A program made the position numbers and the translations under genes. Shown piece by piece: positions 20,435-32,230 of a stretch of DNA of 64,000 nucleotides; positions within the stretch are counted from its first letter, which is position 1; every line of letters starts with the position of its first letter. Origin of the DNA: Parietichytrium sp. I65-24A (Eukaryota; Sar; Bigyra; Thraustochytrida; Thraustochytriidae); NCBI GenBank assembly GCA_012862575.1, contig BLSF01000021.1, positions 124,001 through 188,000 on the forward strand. The letters are read 5' to 3'. The notes beneath the pieces were generated by a model. The model was not told where the DNA came from and did not search any database. It was given only the letters and a program-made list of their open reading frames with translations.

Positions 20435-23400
20435 TCAGCCACTGTGGGCTGTTTTATCAGGGGCGACGTCCGCAGAAAAAGTGTCTCCGCCATTACTTTC
20501 TTCAGCCGACTTTGCGAACATCTCCGCAGATTCTTGTTCTGCGCCAAGTGTTTCAGCTGGGGCCAAAGGGTCTTCATTCTCAATCTTTGAAGCTTCTTGA
20601 GGCACTTCTTGCGCCGATCGAGCTGATACTTGGTATGTGCCAGATGTTTCAGCTGTCGCTGGAAGGTCCTCGTTTTCCATTTCGGATGTTTTCTGAGGCT
20701 CTTCTTGCGTTAAATGATCATCGGGAGAATCATTAATCTCTACTTCAGGCGGTTGTTGCCTCGCAGGATCGGCAGAAGCTTCTATAACCTCATCATGTGG
20801 GTCCTTCTCCAGGAGCTCTTCATTAGCGGGGACATCTACCTCGTCTTGCGGTTCAGTTCGAGGCTTTTCCTGCTCAGGGATGTTGTCAGCGGAAGCTTCG
20901 TTTGAAAGTGACAAGCCATGCCCAGACACGTCCACGGAGCTTCCCTCCCCCTGAAGATCATCTTTATGTTCAGCTTGTAATGAACTTTGTTTCTCGTCTC
21001 CCTTTTTATCTCCTCTCGCTTTGGGTTCCTCCTTCTCTGTGGCATGGGTCGCGGGGATCGCATCTTCAATTTCCAGTGTACTGTCTGCCTCTCCCTCTGC
21101 GTTAAAAGCTTTCTCACCTGACTCCCGACGACCGTTGCCTTTTGCGCTATCAGCCTTACTCTGCAAGTTTGTTGTACCTAGGCCTTCTCGCTCATGAGGT
21201 ATAGTTACTTCTTCATTGTCATGAACCGTATCATCAAGAGGCTGTTTGATGCGGCTGCCCACTGCCGATTCGTCCAATTTGTCCTCTATGTTCTTCGAAA
21301 GTGCAGACGTGGCCTGTTTAGAAGATGGTTTCTCATCTCTGGCTCGAGTTTTATTTTGCGATGGCCCTTTAAGTGCAGCCCTGAGATCATTAACTTTTTC
21401 TGATTTCTTGGAAACTGGTGAGCCATCGGACAAAGTTGAGGACGCAGAAAAATTCGAGAGAGAAGCCCTTTGCTGATCGCGCTCGGAAAGTTTTTCGTGA
21501 TTCCTCTTCTGGCGAGCTTTCATTTGCTTCTCCTTGTGAATCTTTTCCCTCAATAGAGACAAATCTTTGGCCTGCTGCTCAGAAAGCTTTGCGTCCCTTT
21601 GCTTTTGTGCTTCTCTAACCCTCTCTTCCCTTTCCCTCTCATACAATTTCCTTTGTTTCTCGAGCTTCACTTTGTCCGGTACTCCAGCTTTGATGCTCTT
21701 CTCTATCTCGATATTTGCCTGGATGCGGTTCTTGTACACTTGCGCGCCTCTTTCAATAGCACTCGTGAGGGGGGCAGTCTTGGACTTGTTGATGACACCT
21801 TCAACAACGCGCCACAAAACCCTGGCGCAAGCCTCAAAGTCAAGTACCGTTTCCCTCGTGAGAATTCCGGGAAACTGCTTCTTCACATCCTTCTTCCTCG
21901 CCTTCAGCCACCGCGCATATGGGGTCAAGTTCGTGCACGCCTTGGGGTCTTGCGCCAATTGAGAGCTCTGGGATTGCTCGATAACACGTCTAGTTTCATA
22001 GCGAGGCTGAGCATGCACTGGTGCCTTTGTTGGAAGCGAATACGTGAATGCATTCGTAAAATCTGAGCCCATCTCGAAAGATCGTGTGGCGACTTGAGCC
22101 AGAATATCGTCCAGGATTTCCATTGCAGCCTGAAGAGAGGGGCGAAAAACCCGTATAGAGTCTTCGGCTTCAAAAATGGAGGATCTCTCGGGCCAGCAAC
22201 CGAGAAAGGTGCCCAACTTGATGTCTTCAGAGGCAACTCCGCGTAAATATTCGCAGATGACAAACAGTTGGGTGGAAGGGCATGCACCAAAGCCTTGCGC
22301 AGAGCAGCCGCGGCGGGAAGGAAACCAACCGGGGCTCAGCTGCGCTGCTTTGGGACAGCCAGTCACTGCCTCAAAGGAACTTCGTGTCCACAGAATCTCC
22401 AAGGCGTCCCTTGCCTCGGTGATCGCAAAGACTCCGCGAAGAAAGTCGACTATACGCATTTCGTTCCCGGTCTCGGAGGGCATTCGCACAAAAATGTCCT
22501 TTGCTGCAGCGGCGCTGATTACATTGGGAACAATGCCAAACGCCCGCAAGAACGCAATCCATTCTTTCGCAGACATTTTGTCCTTGTCAGACAATATGTC
22601 TTGAAACGTTTCATCTTGCGAAACGCCTTTGGATGCAAACATACGAAACAGTTTGCGGAGCGCCTGACGAAATGGTGCATATGTTTCGGAGACCAGATTG
22701 GCGATTTCACGGGTCATGTGCCGCACTCCGACCCATTCTGCTTGCTTCTCGGCAACAAAAGCCTCGAATCGCCTATCGGTGGCCGGGACGAGCCCATTGT
22801 CCATCAGATCAAGGTATTCCTTTTGCATCTCCTGGGACTGTAGCTTCTCGGCATGTTTGCGCTCCGTTTTGATTTTTCGCTTCTGGCGCTCCTGTGCAAA
22901 TTTAGTTTTTTGCTGCTCGTGTCTCTCCACTTCTCTTTTTGCTTGTTCCTCGTGGGCTTTCTCGATACGTTCGCGGCGGTCTTTGACCTTTTGCTCGATA
23001 TTTCTCAATTCCGCATGGACCTTCTGCTCGTGCTTTGTATTGGCTTGCTTCCCTTTTGGTCGGGTACTCTTGACTGCCGAGTGTTGTGACAAAGGAGCTA
23101 GCTGCTGCTTTGGGGACTTGCAGCCTTCTGGCAAGTCTGTTGGCAGGTCTGGTATGTGGGATGGCAGTGGGGGTGAGGCGATCCCTAGTGGCGCAAGTTT
23201 TAGCTGAGGCGAGGTGCACGTCTGCCTTTGCTCTTCTTTGACCTGATCCAATATTCCTTGCACTGAGCTGCATTCCGACCACATGAATATGTTGAGAAGA
23301 TCCATGTTGTTCGAGTCAAACCCAATTTTGTGTAAGTCCAGCTCGAATTTCAACAGCGAAAATACCAACTCTTGGAGCAATCTGCTAGACTCGTCGGTGG

Positions 23401-25156
23401 AACAATTGCAGCTCATTGACATCGCCACATCGTTTCGCTTCCCTCTTTTTGGAGGTATCTGAAGCTTTTCGAGAAGCTGAGAATAGCCGCGGGTCCCACA
23501 TTCTTCGCGCATTCGAATTCTTTCCTCCAGCCTCTCTTGGTGCCGTTTCGCACCTTCCATGCGCTTCGTGTCTGCGAATGCTTTATGCCGCTTCTCCAGC
23601 TCTTTGACGATGGAATATATGAGACCTATTCTGTATTGGCGAAGAGTGGGGCTGGAGCACGTATAGGGGCTTGTGAGTGCACAAACGAGAAGGTCGCGGG
23701 CCTTGTACGCTTTTCCGGTCAAGGAGTACCGGTCAGTAATCACGCAATTTGCCAACAATGAGCACAAAGAGCAAGTAAGATCCTGCTGTCGAATAGTCCC
23801 TACAAAATCTAACAGGAGGTCAGCAATAGCCTCCATGTACAGATCGTCTCGCGAGAGATAATCTATAGCTTCGAACAAAAGAGTCTCAGGCTCCATGCCA
23901 AAAAATGGGAGGGAGGACAGGGATCGAATCACAGCCAGGCAAAATGTGGAATTAGCCCTTTCCTTGTCCAGCAGCTGAAACAGAAACCCAACGACTACTC
24001 CTAGCGTCGGGTCATCGCGCTGTGTGCCTCTCACCAGAACCCGAAGTGCACACTCGAGGGCTTTTTCGGAGAGCTGCGCGTACGGCCCATTCCCAGTTTG
24101 ACGAAAGTCAGAAAACCACTGTCCAAAATGATTGCTAAGCAAGCTTGAATATCGTGCCTCCATCCGGTAGAGGCACAGGGAGTCAGTGAACTCTTCGGAG
24201 AGCAGGATAATTAGATCAAGGAGAGAGTCCAGGCATGGAGAAGCGCTGCAGCACATTTGGAGGCCGCCCTGAAACGCTGACGTGTGCGGGCTTAGTATCG
24301 TCGCCTCCAGCAAATGAAAGGTCAGTTGAAACAAACTGCGGATGATGTCGAAAGACGTGAGCTGAGCTCGGATGACAGGGGCTGGCTGCCTAATAAATAG
24401 CGCACAAAGAGCGCAATAGGTACATGCGTTTTGATGCATGGTGCTGCCGACTGCCATGAGGACTCGAGCGAAAAAAGTGTGCAGAATATCGCCCTCAAAG
24501 AGCCGAAGCAGAGTGTCCACAAGTGGCGGTGGTGCGGCGCCAATTTCAAAATTTAGCTCCAGGAACAGCCCGCCGCAGCAGTATTCAATCCCCATCGTTT
24601 CCTCGCTACAAAGGAAGTCAATGAGCAAGCTTCGAAACGAGCAATCGCTTGCAAGGACAGGCTCCTCTCGCATAAGATTGATTGCCAGAAAATTGAACAT
24701 TAGCATGCAGTGCTCTCGAATTTTTCCTGACGCCGACACAAGGCCCTCAGCGAGGAACGACATGAAAAACTTTACTAGCCCAGGTTCCCGCCTCAGTGTC
24801 TCGAGCAATTTGTCTTTAATCGCGGCAAGGTCGGCGAACAAATGTAGCAAGCCATTCACGCTGACGCCATCATTTCCAGAGTGCATCCATCTACGGAGCG
24901 TTCTACAATTCCCTGTCTCCAGCACGATCTTCCTGGCCGGGCCGGGTTCCAGCCTCAATCTCGACGCCACTAGCGAAATCAAGAACTCCACAAATTCATC
25001 AGTACCCACTGCCGCGCTCATCAAGTCCCCGCGCACCGCTCTTTCCTCCTGCAGCGACCTCCGTCGCACTTTAGCCGCCAAGCTATCCCTTCTTCCCTCT
25101 TGGCACTGGGACAGACAGCATGGCTCCGCGGAGTCGCCTGCATCGTGCAGGTCCAT
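20435..25156 (-). CDS. Large helical-repeat and coiled-coil protein, function unknown
   Basis: A single 4.7-kb frame encodes 1573 residues. Residues about 40-540 are leucine- and cysteine-rich helices like ARM/HEAT-type arrays. About 540-600 and 745-830 are charged coiled coil with many Lys/Glu/Gln. Around 850-990 comes a paired-helix region resembling degenerate EF-hands (LRKLFRMFASKGVSQDETFQD; IAFLRAFGIVPNVI) but without canonical Asp loops. A further 250-residue Lys/Glu coiled coil follows. The last 250 residues are acidic and disordered, with two imperfect copies of a unit holding ENEDLPATAET and ENEDPLAPAET. No enzyme motif or membrane segment is seen. Architecture suggests a cytoskeletal or ciliary scaffold, but I recognise no family. 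Confidence 0.85.
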   Translation of the reverse strand: MDLHDAGDSAEPCCLSQCQEGRRDSLAAKVRRRSLQEERAVRGDLMSAAVGTDEFVEFLISLVASRLRLEPGPARKIVLETGNCRTLRRWMHSGNDGVSVNGLLHLFADLAAIKDKLLETLRREPGLVKFFMSFLAEGLVSASGKIREHCMLMFNFLAINLMREEPVLASDCSFRSLLIDFLCSEETMGIEYCCGGLFLELNFEIGAAPPPLVDTLLRLFEGDILHTFFARVLMAVGSTMHQNACTYCALCALFIRQPAPVIRAQLTSFDIIRSLFQLTFHLLEATILSPHTSAFQGGLQMCCSASPCLDSLLDLIILLSEEFTDSLCLYRMEARYSSLLSNHFGQWFSDFRQTGNGPYAQLSEKALECALRVLVRGTQRDDPTLGVVVGFLFQLLDKERANSTFCLAVIRSLSSLPFFGMEPETLLFEAIDYLSRDDLYMEAIADLLLDFVGTIRQQDLTCSLCSLLANCVITDRYSLTGKAYKARDLLVCALTSPYTCSSPTLRQYRIGLIYSIVKELEKRHKAFADTKRMEGAKRHQERLEERIRMREECGTRGYSQLLEKLQIPPKRGKRNDVAMSMSCNCSTDESSRLLQELVFSLLKFELDLHKIGFDSNNMDLLNIFMWSECSSVQGILDQVKEEQRQTCTSPQLKLAPLGIASPPLPSHIPDLPTDLPEGCKSPKQQLAPLSQHSAVKSTRPKGKQANTKHEQKVHAELRNIEQKVKDRRERIEKAHEEQAKREVERHEQQKTKFAQERQKRKIKTERKHAEKLQSQEMQKEYLDLMDNGLVPATDRRFEAFVAEKQAEWVGVRHMTREIANLVSETYAPFRQALRKLFRMFASKGVSQDETFQDILSDKDKMSAKEWIAFLRAFGIVPNVISAAAAKDIFVRMPSETGNEMRIVDFLRGVFAITEARDALEILWTRSSFEAVTGCPKAAQLSPGWFPSRRGCSAQGFGACPSTQLFVICEYLRGVASEDIKLGTFLGCWPERSSIFEAEDSIRVFRPSLQAAMEILDDILAQVATRSFEMGSDFTNAFTYSLPTKAPVHAQPRYETRRVIEQSQSSQLAQDPKACTNLTPYARWLKARKKDVKKQFPGILTRETVLDFEACARVLWRVVEGVINKSKTAPLTSAIERGAQVYKNRIQANIEIEKSIKAGVPDKVKLEKQRKLYEREREERVREAQKQRDAKLSEQQAKDLSLLREKIHKEKQMKARQKRNHEKLSERDQQRASLSNFSASSTLSDGSPVSKKSEKVNDLRAALKGPSQNKTRARDEKPSSKQATSALSKNIEDKLDESAVGSRIKQPLDDTVHDNEEVTIPHEREGLGTTNLQSKADSAKGNGRRESGEKAFNAEGEADSTLEIEDAIPATHATEKEEPKARGDKKGDEKQSSLQAEHKDDLQGEGSSVDVSGHGLSLSNEASADNIPEQEKPRTEPQDEVDVPANEELLEKDPHDEVIEASADPARQQPPEVEINDSPDDHLTQEEPQKTSEMENEDLPATAETSGTYQVSARSAQEVPQEASKIENEDPLAPAETLGAEQESAEMFAKSAEESNGGDTFSADVAPDKTAHSG

Positions 25157-27045
25157 CCTGACGCCCTACGCTCTCCTGCGGATCCTCCAAATGTACGCAT
25201 CTATCCGCGAGGACACCTCGCTAACTCTCCCTGTAGGACTCAAGTTGAGCGTAGCTAACAGCCTGAGTAGAAATTTCGTAACGGTTATGCGAGCGAAACG
25301 CGTGAGCGGAACGCACGAGACGTTGCTTTGCTATTGCTATGCTACTTGCTAAGAGTTCTCTTAATAATAGCGCTACTATGATGGGTCTTATGGTTAGTAC
25401 TAGCAGTGTTTCTGTGTCATTTGTGTTTGCGTTTTCTCTTTGTCTCTTTGTCATTGTCTTTGTAGTCTTTGTCGATCTTTGTCGAGACAAAAGCCGAAAA
25501 TGCATCTTTTTGTCGCGAGAGATTCAGATTACCAGTACTAGAGTGGTACCGTGTCATTCCATTCGCCATAGCGTCGAGACTTATACGAGTCGGTGGAAGC
25601 TCCACGGATCTTGGACACGGCAGTCCAAAGCGAAGATGTGAGGCTCGAGACCTGAACCTGTGCACCCCCGAGACCGCTGCGGTGCAACGTGGCAGTGGCT
25701 GGCTTGCCGTCGATTGCTCAAGCCGGCGCTGGGCGATTGTGTCAGCAAAATGGAATCCCGCCGTACGTGCTCTAGGGACAAGCGATCCAGAGAACATCAC
25801 AGGGACATGGAACGGCTGGGCCTGGCGAGGAACGGCCATGATTAGTGTCAATTCATCGTTTCGTGATGCTACCCTTGGTCGGCACTGTCCGATATGGAAG
25901 GTCTCGCAGTAGCTCGACAGCTCGACAGCTCCCCAGCAGGGTGCGGTACGAGTAGCTAATCGTAGCAGATGAGACAGAGTTTCCGAGGGTCAAGTAGCGG
26001 GCACACGCCGAAGATGCAGTGCCGAGATTGTATTTTCAAGCTTCTCTTGGGAGCAACCGAATAAATAAACCCGCAAAACAATCGGTCCACGGCCACATGT
26101 AGCGTAACTTGAGCTGCGCCAAGCGCTTCAGGCTAGGACATCAACACGTCAAGTGCCAGAAGAAAAGAGTCAAACAGCGATTGTGAATCGAGATCATCTT
26201 CGATGGCTCCAAAAAGCTGCACAAAATAAGCAAAGCTACAAACTTCTTCTCGGGCAAGCACACGCACAGATGACCTGCTTGAGGTAGTCCAGTTCGGTAG
26301 CCCAGGTGTTCAATCCATCTACTGCTGGTCAGGTTCTGGCTCGCGGCCGGTTTTCACCTCTATTGCAGCGACTCTTAGGGGCCGAGTGAGCCACACGCAC
26401 CATAGTGGAAAATTCGCTGTAGAGTTCGTCACGTGCTCGCTAGTGCTCCCGTCGGCACATCATCAAGCATGGCGCCATCCATCTCCACTGTCTCCTCTAT
26501 CTCCGCCCGGTCCCTTGCAAGTTGGCGGCGCGAGTGCGCGCCAGGCCGGCAGTGAGGCTGGGGAAACAGAAGGATCAACTTGTAAAAGCTGAATTAAAAG
26601 TTGGAGAAAGCGCCGGAGGGAAACTCGGCGTGCCTTCATAAAAACACCCGAAATTTGCACTCCTTCAAGGCGCTCCTACGCTCCGGCGTCTATTCCACTC
26701 TACCTACTGGCCGTATGCAACGCTGACTCGTGCGTGCTTGCACTCATGCAATGCACGCACGCCAAAGTTAGCGCCATAGGTCTGATATACGCTTTCCAGT
26801 AGGAAGAGCAGGGCAGAACAGAGTCCGGGACTTGGAGAAATTCGGTAAAAGTCGGCGTTATGGGCTAGTGAAGGAGGGAATCATAGCCATGTGGGTAGTG
26901 CTGTGGTAGTGGGTGTACATTCATTCACTCACTCATTCTCGCATTACCCTTTGGGGAGATTTGGTACAGATCAAAAACGGTGACGGGCATATGAATGTGA
27001 ATGAGGTAGAAAGAGTTGTCGTGCAGTTCTGCAATTCAAATCGGA
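25157..27045. other. Intergenic region, no supportable gene
   Basis: About 1.9 kb between divergent starts at 25156 (-) and 27046 (+). Frames of up to 147 codons exist near 25417-25912 on both strands, but they overlap each other and show no domain. Short CACTCACTCATTC repeats lie at 26927-26942. Both promoters should be here. Confidence 0.55.
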
Positions 27046-27816
27046 ATGGGGCAACGTATGATGGCGCAACGTACTTCAGCAGAGACAGCGACGCTGCTGC
27101 TATTGGCGAGCTTGCAGATTTGCGCGGCTCAGGAGACCACGGCAACAGAAGAAGTTGGCGATGAGGAGACACGGTCGTTTTGGGAGGAAAACTTTTACGT
27201 GCTTATCGGCGTTGGAGTTGGCGTGGTGTTGGCGACGCTTGCTTGCTTTGTCGTTGGAAGAAAGCAGCCTGCACCGACATCTATTGGGCCACAGAACGGG
27301 GTCGTGAAACCAGAGAGCATGCATGCGCCAAGCTCTCACTACATGAGCAATCAATCTGCACATTCGCATCCTTATCATTCACAACATCGCAACCCAAGCT
27401 TCGTGCAGCACCCGGGTCCGCAATACCAAGCTCCTGGGCACTACCAAGCACACAACATGTACTCAAACTCGCAGCCAAGGGGGGTGCCGCGACCGTGGAG
27501 CTTTTGGCCGCGCCAGCAGCAAGCATATCCCAACGCACACGCCCAACATTCCCAGCATGCCCAGCGCCAAATTCAACCGCACCACGGCCACATGGGCCCA
27601 AAGAGCGTGTATACTGCCAGCACTGCTTCCGGCAGCCAGTCTTCTTATAGCACATGGTCAGGGTACGAGAGTCAAAGTCATAGCGGCTATTTTCCACACG
27701 GAGCTGGCGAGCGCATGCAGAGGCTAAAGTCCAAGTGGTGGGCAGGCATCTCTCGTCTGACAATTCGCCCAGTGTCCAATGACTTGAACCGCCGCCAGAA
27801 CGTACCTGAGGTGTGA
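27046..27816 (+). CDS. Single-pass membrane protein with His/Gln/Ser-rich tail
   Basis: 256 residues from ATG 27046, the first in frame. A probable signal peptide (ATLLLLASLQICAAQ) is followed by a short acidic ectodomain (ETTATEEVGDEETRSFWEE). Then comes one membrane helix (FYVLIGVGVGVVLATLACFVV) and a cytosolic tail of about 190 residues rich in His, Gln, Pro, Ser and Tyr, with repeated HSH, HAQ and QHP patterns. No known domain is seen. The tail could be an interaction platform or bind metal through His clusters; both are speculative. The 3' side converges on the TIP30-like gene about 230 bp away. Confidence 0.75.
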   Translation: MGQRMMAQRTSAETATLLLLASLQICAAQETTATEEVGDEETRSFWEENFYVLIGVGVGVVLATLACFVVGRKQPAPTSIGPQNGVVKPESMHAPSSHYMSNQSAHSHPYHSQHRNPSFVQHPGPQYQAPGHYQAHNMYSNSQPRGVPRPWSFWPRQQQAYPNAHAQHSQHAQRQIQPHHGHMGPKSVYTASTASGSQSSYSTWSGYESQSHSGYFPHGAGERMQRLKSKWWAGISRLTIRPVSNDLNRRQNVPEV

Positions 27817-28046
27817 AGAACCCCCTGCTTTTTTCTTTTTGTGTGTCCGCCGTGTAAATGCGCTTCTAGCGTTGAGCGGCCCTTTTGTTAGTTTTATTAG
27901 CTCTCGGTCTTGTGTGCTGTCCTCTACATATTTTTGCCCTGCTCAGCCAGAAAATTTTCAATGAACAAATGTACGAACATAAAATATCTTTGACTTGACA
28001 ACCCATCTCTTCCTCTGCAAAGCGAAGCCTCGGGCGCCTGGTTAGC

Positions 28047-28923
28047 CTAAACCGCCGGTTTGGATGAAGTTGCGAATTTTGTAATGGTAGGGTTGCCCGA
28101 AATGGTACTCACCCCATCAGCGTCGATCTCTGCATCGATGACCATCGCTTTTGCGAGAATCTTTACGTCCAAAGAGGGCAATATGCTCCCAAACCAAGAC
28201 TCCAAAAGTCTGGAATCATCGTGGCGTTGGAGCATCCCGGGCCGAAAAAGTGTGACTCTGTTGAAACCAGCTTCAACCATTGTCTTTTCCTTCAAGCCAA
28301 TCACCTTCCCGTAGTAGAGTGGGTGAAACCAGCCTGGGGCGAATCTTCTCGGAGAAGGAGCGAACCGTTGTTAGTCCAACATCAAGAGCAATTTGGCGTG
28401 CCTTATCAACTTCAACTTACGATCGCTCAGAATCTGCTCCCTGCGCAGAAACTACCGTCCCGTGGGATATCCCTGCGGCTCTGGCGAGTCTGACGACTTT
28501 CTCGGTGATGCCAACTTCTATATCATAAAACGCCTCTGCCGAGCCAGCTGCGGCTCGCGTGGTGCCTATGCAGTTGAAAAACGTGTCAAAACCTTTAATT
28601 GCGGCGAGAAGTTTCTCGGCGACCTCAGGCTTTTCCAAGTCGTCAAAGTCCTTCACCTCGAAGCTCACCAGCTTTTCGTTCTCTGGAACATCTGGTGCTC
28701 TTCTCCCAATGACGACCACCTTGGTCCAGTCTTCGCTGTCCAGCAGTTCTTGCAGCACGAACTTGCCGGTCGCCCCGGTGGCTCCGAGGATCAGACCTTT
28801 GCGAGGCTTTCTCGTGCGCTCCCCTGCTGCCGACATACTGCCCTCGTGAGCGCGCAGCAACCAATAACCAACTATAGCCGACAATACGACGCTCAGAAAC
28901 GCACCGCGCAACGAAATGGCCAT
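28047..28923 (-). CDS. TIP30/HTATIP2-like short-chain dehydrogenase, membrane-anchored
   Basis: Exons 28923-28421 and 28347-28047 flank a 73-bp intron (GTAAGT donor, CTAAC-like branch site) and give 267 residues. An alternative acceptor 3 nt further on gives 266. An N-terminal helix (FLSVVLSAIVGYWLL) precedes a Rossmann fold. GATGATGK at 47-54 binds NAD(P)H, VVVIGRR follows the second strand, FFNCIGTTRAAAGS matches human FCCLGTTRGKAG, VSAQGAD matches LSSKGAD, and VTLFRPGML matches SVFRPGVLL. Human TIP30 is 242 residues, binds NADPH and influences endosomal fusion and transcription; its physiological substrate is uncertain. The catalytic Tyr region is LYYGKVIGLKEK, equivalent to YLQVKGEVE. The N-terminal anchor is an addition to the animal protein. 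Confidence 0.85.
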
Positions 28924-30912
28924 CTATTCCCTACTCGGTGGTCACCCTGCCCGTTTCGCACTGACTACGAGGGTTCATTCTCATGTCAGAACAGTCTGTG
29001 ACCCGGTCCGAGTCGCTTTGGATGAGGAATATTTACTGCTACAATTAGTAATATTAATCGTATTCGAATATTTCATAGATATTCAAACTCCACCGGATTA
29101 CTACAGTTAAGAGTAGGTCAGAAATGAGTGTCGTGTGTATGGATTTGTATAGTCTAAGCGTTAAGAGTCCTTGTCAAAAATAAGTTACACACACATGAAT
29201 GTGCACACATAGTGCTAGATTTTAGTATAGACGTTCCATCATGAACATGGAAATTGCGCCATCCTTTTGGGAAACGTGCACATGCAGCAGTCTGACTCTA
29301 AGTTTATTTCAATGTTCAAACATTTTATTTGAACAAGCTTTTCATCTCAGGATGTTTGGAAGGATTACGCAACATGTACCCTGTGTTTACTTTCAATTCG
29401 CAGCTTTACGTTAGTTCACTCACTGTTAAACGTTTCATGATGTTAGGTGAGGCGAAAGACAGCGAAAGACGGCGAAAGGGGTAAAAAATCTAGCAGAACG
29501 GCACTTGCACTTTCGATCCCATAAGCTTAATGATTCACTAACTTACATGAGCAAGCAAGGATGGTTTTGAGGGAGAGCTGGGCTACTTGGTCTATGGCCG
29601 ACCTATACTGTCAATATCTGTCAACATTGCAACGTGTAGACGTCGGCGTTTCATCCATCACACACCTCACCAGACATGCTTTAAGTTAGTCCAGTTTCCA
29701 GGCCACAAGGCTGAGGCTCGGAACGTCTCGAACGGAACTACACAACGTTGAGCCCGTTCACGCAAACTTTAGGAACTGTTCTTGTGTGCAAGCGGGTGGC
29801 CTTTCGATCCACGGAATTTTAAGTGTTGCTCCCTTTTCGGAATTCACTGTCGGGTCAAATCAAGACCTTTGCAAAAGGAGAAAACAGATAATCTGCCTCT
29901 GCCTCTCTCCTGTTTGCGATGAGAAGACGAAAATCCAGACGTCCAGATATACTTATAGCACTGAGTAGACGACTCAAGATGCGCCATAGATTGCAGAATT
30001 CTGAACAGATTGCAGAACAGCAAACTTTTCATGAAAAAATTTTTCACTGTAAAGGTGACCGTCAAAGTCTTGAGAGCGGAACAAGCTGCACACTTGCCGT
30101 CTCGTTGACGTCGTTGACGTTGCGTGTCTGTCTCCCGTGCATTGTACTGAAGGTCGGGTTTGTGCATCTTTGGCTGGAAGCTGACGACAGGAGGGTCGAC
30201 TGATACTATTTCCGTCCTTCTCGGACTAACATCATGGGTGGTGCTTTCTCTGTTCTGTTTCACTCCCAGGGGTCATAGGCACCTTCTACGTCAAATGGTG
30301 GAACAGCAGTCCCACTTCAACCTGCTTTGTATTTGGTCAAAACCTGCAAACTGTACATGTTTACTCGAAGATTCTGCGCCACAACCGACTTTCCTTCATC
30401 TTCCGAGACCAGTCGAAAAGTTTTCCTTCCCTCCTCTTTCATCTTGTGTCTTTCTCATTCACTTTTGCAGAGTTCCTCTACGATTCCAGTCAAATTCACA
30501 ATCAGTGCCCGTACCACAAGAGCCAAGTATCCAGACCTGCGAGTCTTGAGAGGATTCACTTCCCATGGATTCACTTAACCTGGTCCTACGTGCACACGCA
30601 CATTTTCTGGTGTGACTGGTGAAGTCAGGTCCAAATCCTTGATAGTATAGGGGTCAGTAAGGAAGGCTTACTTGCAAATTGTAAGGTCACTCACTCACGG
30701 ACTGTGAAGACGGTGAAGGGAAGAAAGCGCATTCGAGCACAAGTGACAGGACCAGAATTGTCAGAGTCAGCTCCAATCAACACCCGACTACAGCGCATTG
30801 CGCACAGAGCGATCGCGGAGGCAGTCGAGTGTCGAGGTCCTGCGCAGCAAGGTCAGCGACGGCAGCGGGCAAAGCGTGGGAAGAGGTCTTGGACGGGCGG
30901 CGGGACACTAAA
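28924..30912. other. Intergenic region, no supportable gene
   Basis: About 2 kb between divergent starts at 28923 (-) and 30913 (+). It is AT-rich around 29035-29100. Near-matches to TCACTGTCA occur at 29845 and 30041. No coding frame shows a recognisable domain. Confidence 0.55.
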
Positions 30913-32230
30913 ATGAGCTCTTGTGTGCTTGACAGCGACTGCCCGGCAGGGTATGTTTGCTATGGGAACGTGTCTTGGCTCGAGAGCGACGTAAATGAAT
31001 GCTTGTGCAGCACCTGGTAAGTCTGTGAGGTGGCAGAGGCTTGTGTATCGCGCTCGCCTGTGCTGACGATGTTTGTGATGGTGACCGCGAGTCAGGTATG
31101 GATGGTCTGGCACAGACTGTACCGAATTTGGGGTCAACACCTATATTGGGCTTGTCTCCAGAGGTTCTATGACGATTATCGCGGCGACTTGCGCGTTTCT
31201 TGGTGTGACAACATTGGTCGACCTGGTCGTGACGATGAAGAAGGAGTTCCGTTTCACGGCTGGCGCGCTGACACTGATCAGTGTTACGATTGCTCTGGTC
31301 GCCAACGTCTTTGCTCATATCTTCACCATTCTCAGCACTGTATTGCCCTCTGAACTGGATACAACGCCAGTGGGCTCGGACGACAAGGTATCCTCGTACT
31401 CCATCCCCATGCGAGTTTTCTTCTTCTTCGTGTCGGTGTTTTCTGTGATCTCTGGCCTGCATATTTCTGTCATGTGGGTAGAGCTCGCATTCCGGGCGGA
31501 GAAAATGATGGCTCGAGTCATTCACTCTGTGACCTACTACAGGAGATATGTCCTCTTCTTCGAGGGCCTTTTCGGGGTAACAATGTTGGTCCTGTTTGCT
31601 CTGGGCCGCTTCGACTTGATCGGGGTAATTCTCATCCCTTTCATCTTCCTCATCGGCATCACCTTCCTAGTTGGCAGAATTCGAATGTCGAAAGTCTTAA
31701 TGACAGCAATCAGCATCGCGAGCGCAAGCGAGGAGAAGAATCCCGACTCGAACCCATTCGAAGTGTCGAGCAGTTCCAAGAAGAAGAAGGAAAAATCCGC
31801 GGTTGATCGAACGAGGCGCACACTCAAGCACATTCAGCGAGTGAGTCTTCACGTGATTATTTGGCTCTTCGTAGTCGGATTTTGTGCGTTCTGGTACTTT
31901 TTGTTCAGCACCAGCATTCTTCACAGCCAGGGATGGAAGGAATACTCCCCCTCAACCGGAGCCAGCATCCCTTTGATTATTAACGAGCTCTGGGCAATCT
32001 CCGTCCTAGCACTCGACGTGGTCATTTTCTCTTATGCATTTCGAAACACAAGGAAGATTGTTCGCAGACAAAAAGGGCTCCTCGACCCCTCCTCCGGCGA
32101 GACCAGTGGCCGGGACCTCGAATTGTCCAAGGGGGACACTTCCCTCATGGAATATTCCGTCGCTCCATCGAACTACCACGCTGGGATCCTGGCTGCAAGC
32201 AACCCTCAGAGTATTTCCGACTCGCTCTAA
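30913..32230 (+). CDS. Seven-helix receptor-like protein with six-cysteine ectodomain, copy 1
   Basis: Exons 30913-31016 and 31096-32230 flank a 79-bp GTAAGT intron and give 412 residues. The N-terminal 45 residues form a compact Cys module: C-x5-C-x5-C, then C-L-C, then a YGW motif and a last Cys, resembling a small EGF-like fold. There is no clear signal peptide. Seven hydrophobic helices follow, at roughly 51-75, 86-112, 130-158, 175-196, 199-220, 266-292 and 310-332. A basic Ser/Lys-rich loop (SSSSKKKKEKS) lies between helices 5 and 6, with a Ser-rich C-tail after helix 7. That layout matches a GPCR, with N-terminus outside and loop 3 inside, but no DRY, NPxxY or known GPCR family motif is seen. 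It is paralogous to the gene at 37014. Ligand and G-protein coupling are unknown. Confidence 0.82.

Noticed and set aside
25417-25912. Overlapping 144- and 147-codon frames on opposite strands.
   Set aside because: Both cannot be real, neither has a motif, and each starts and ends arbitrarily in intergenic DNA.
30913-31150. Calling the first 7TM N-terminus a true EGF domain.
   Set aside because: Six cysteines are present, but spacing is shorter than canonical EGF; described only as EGF-like.
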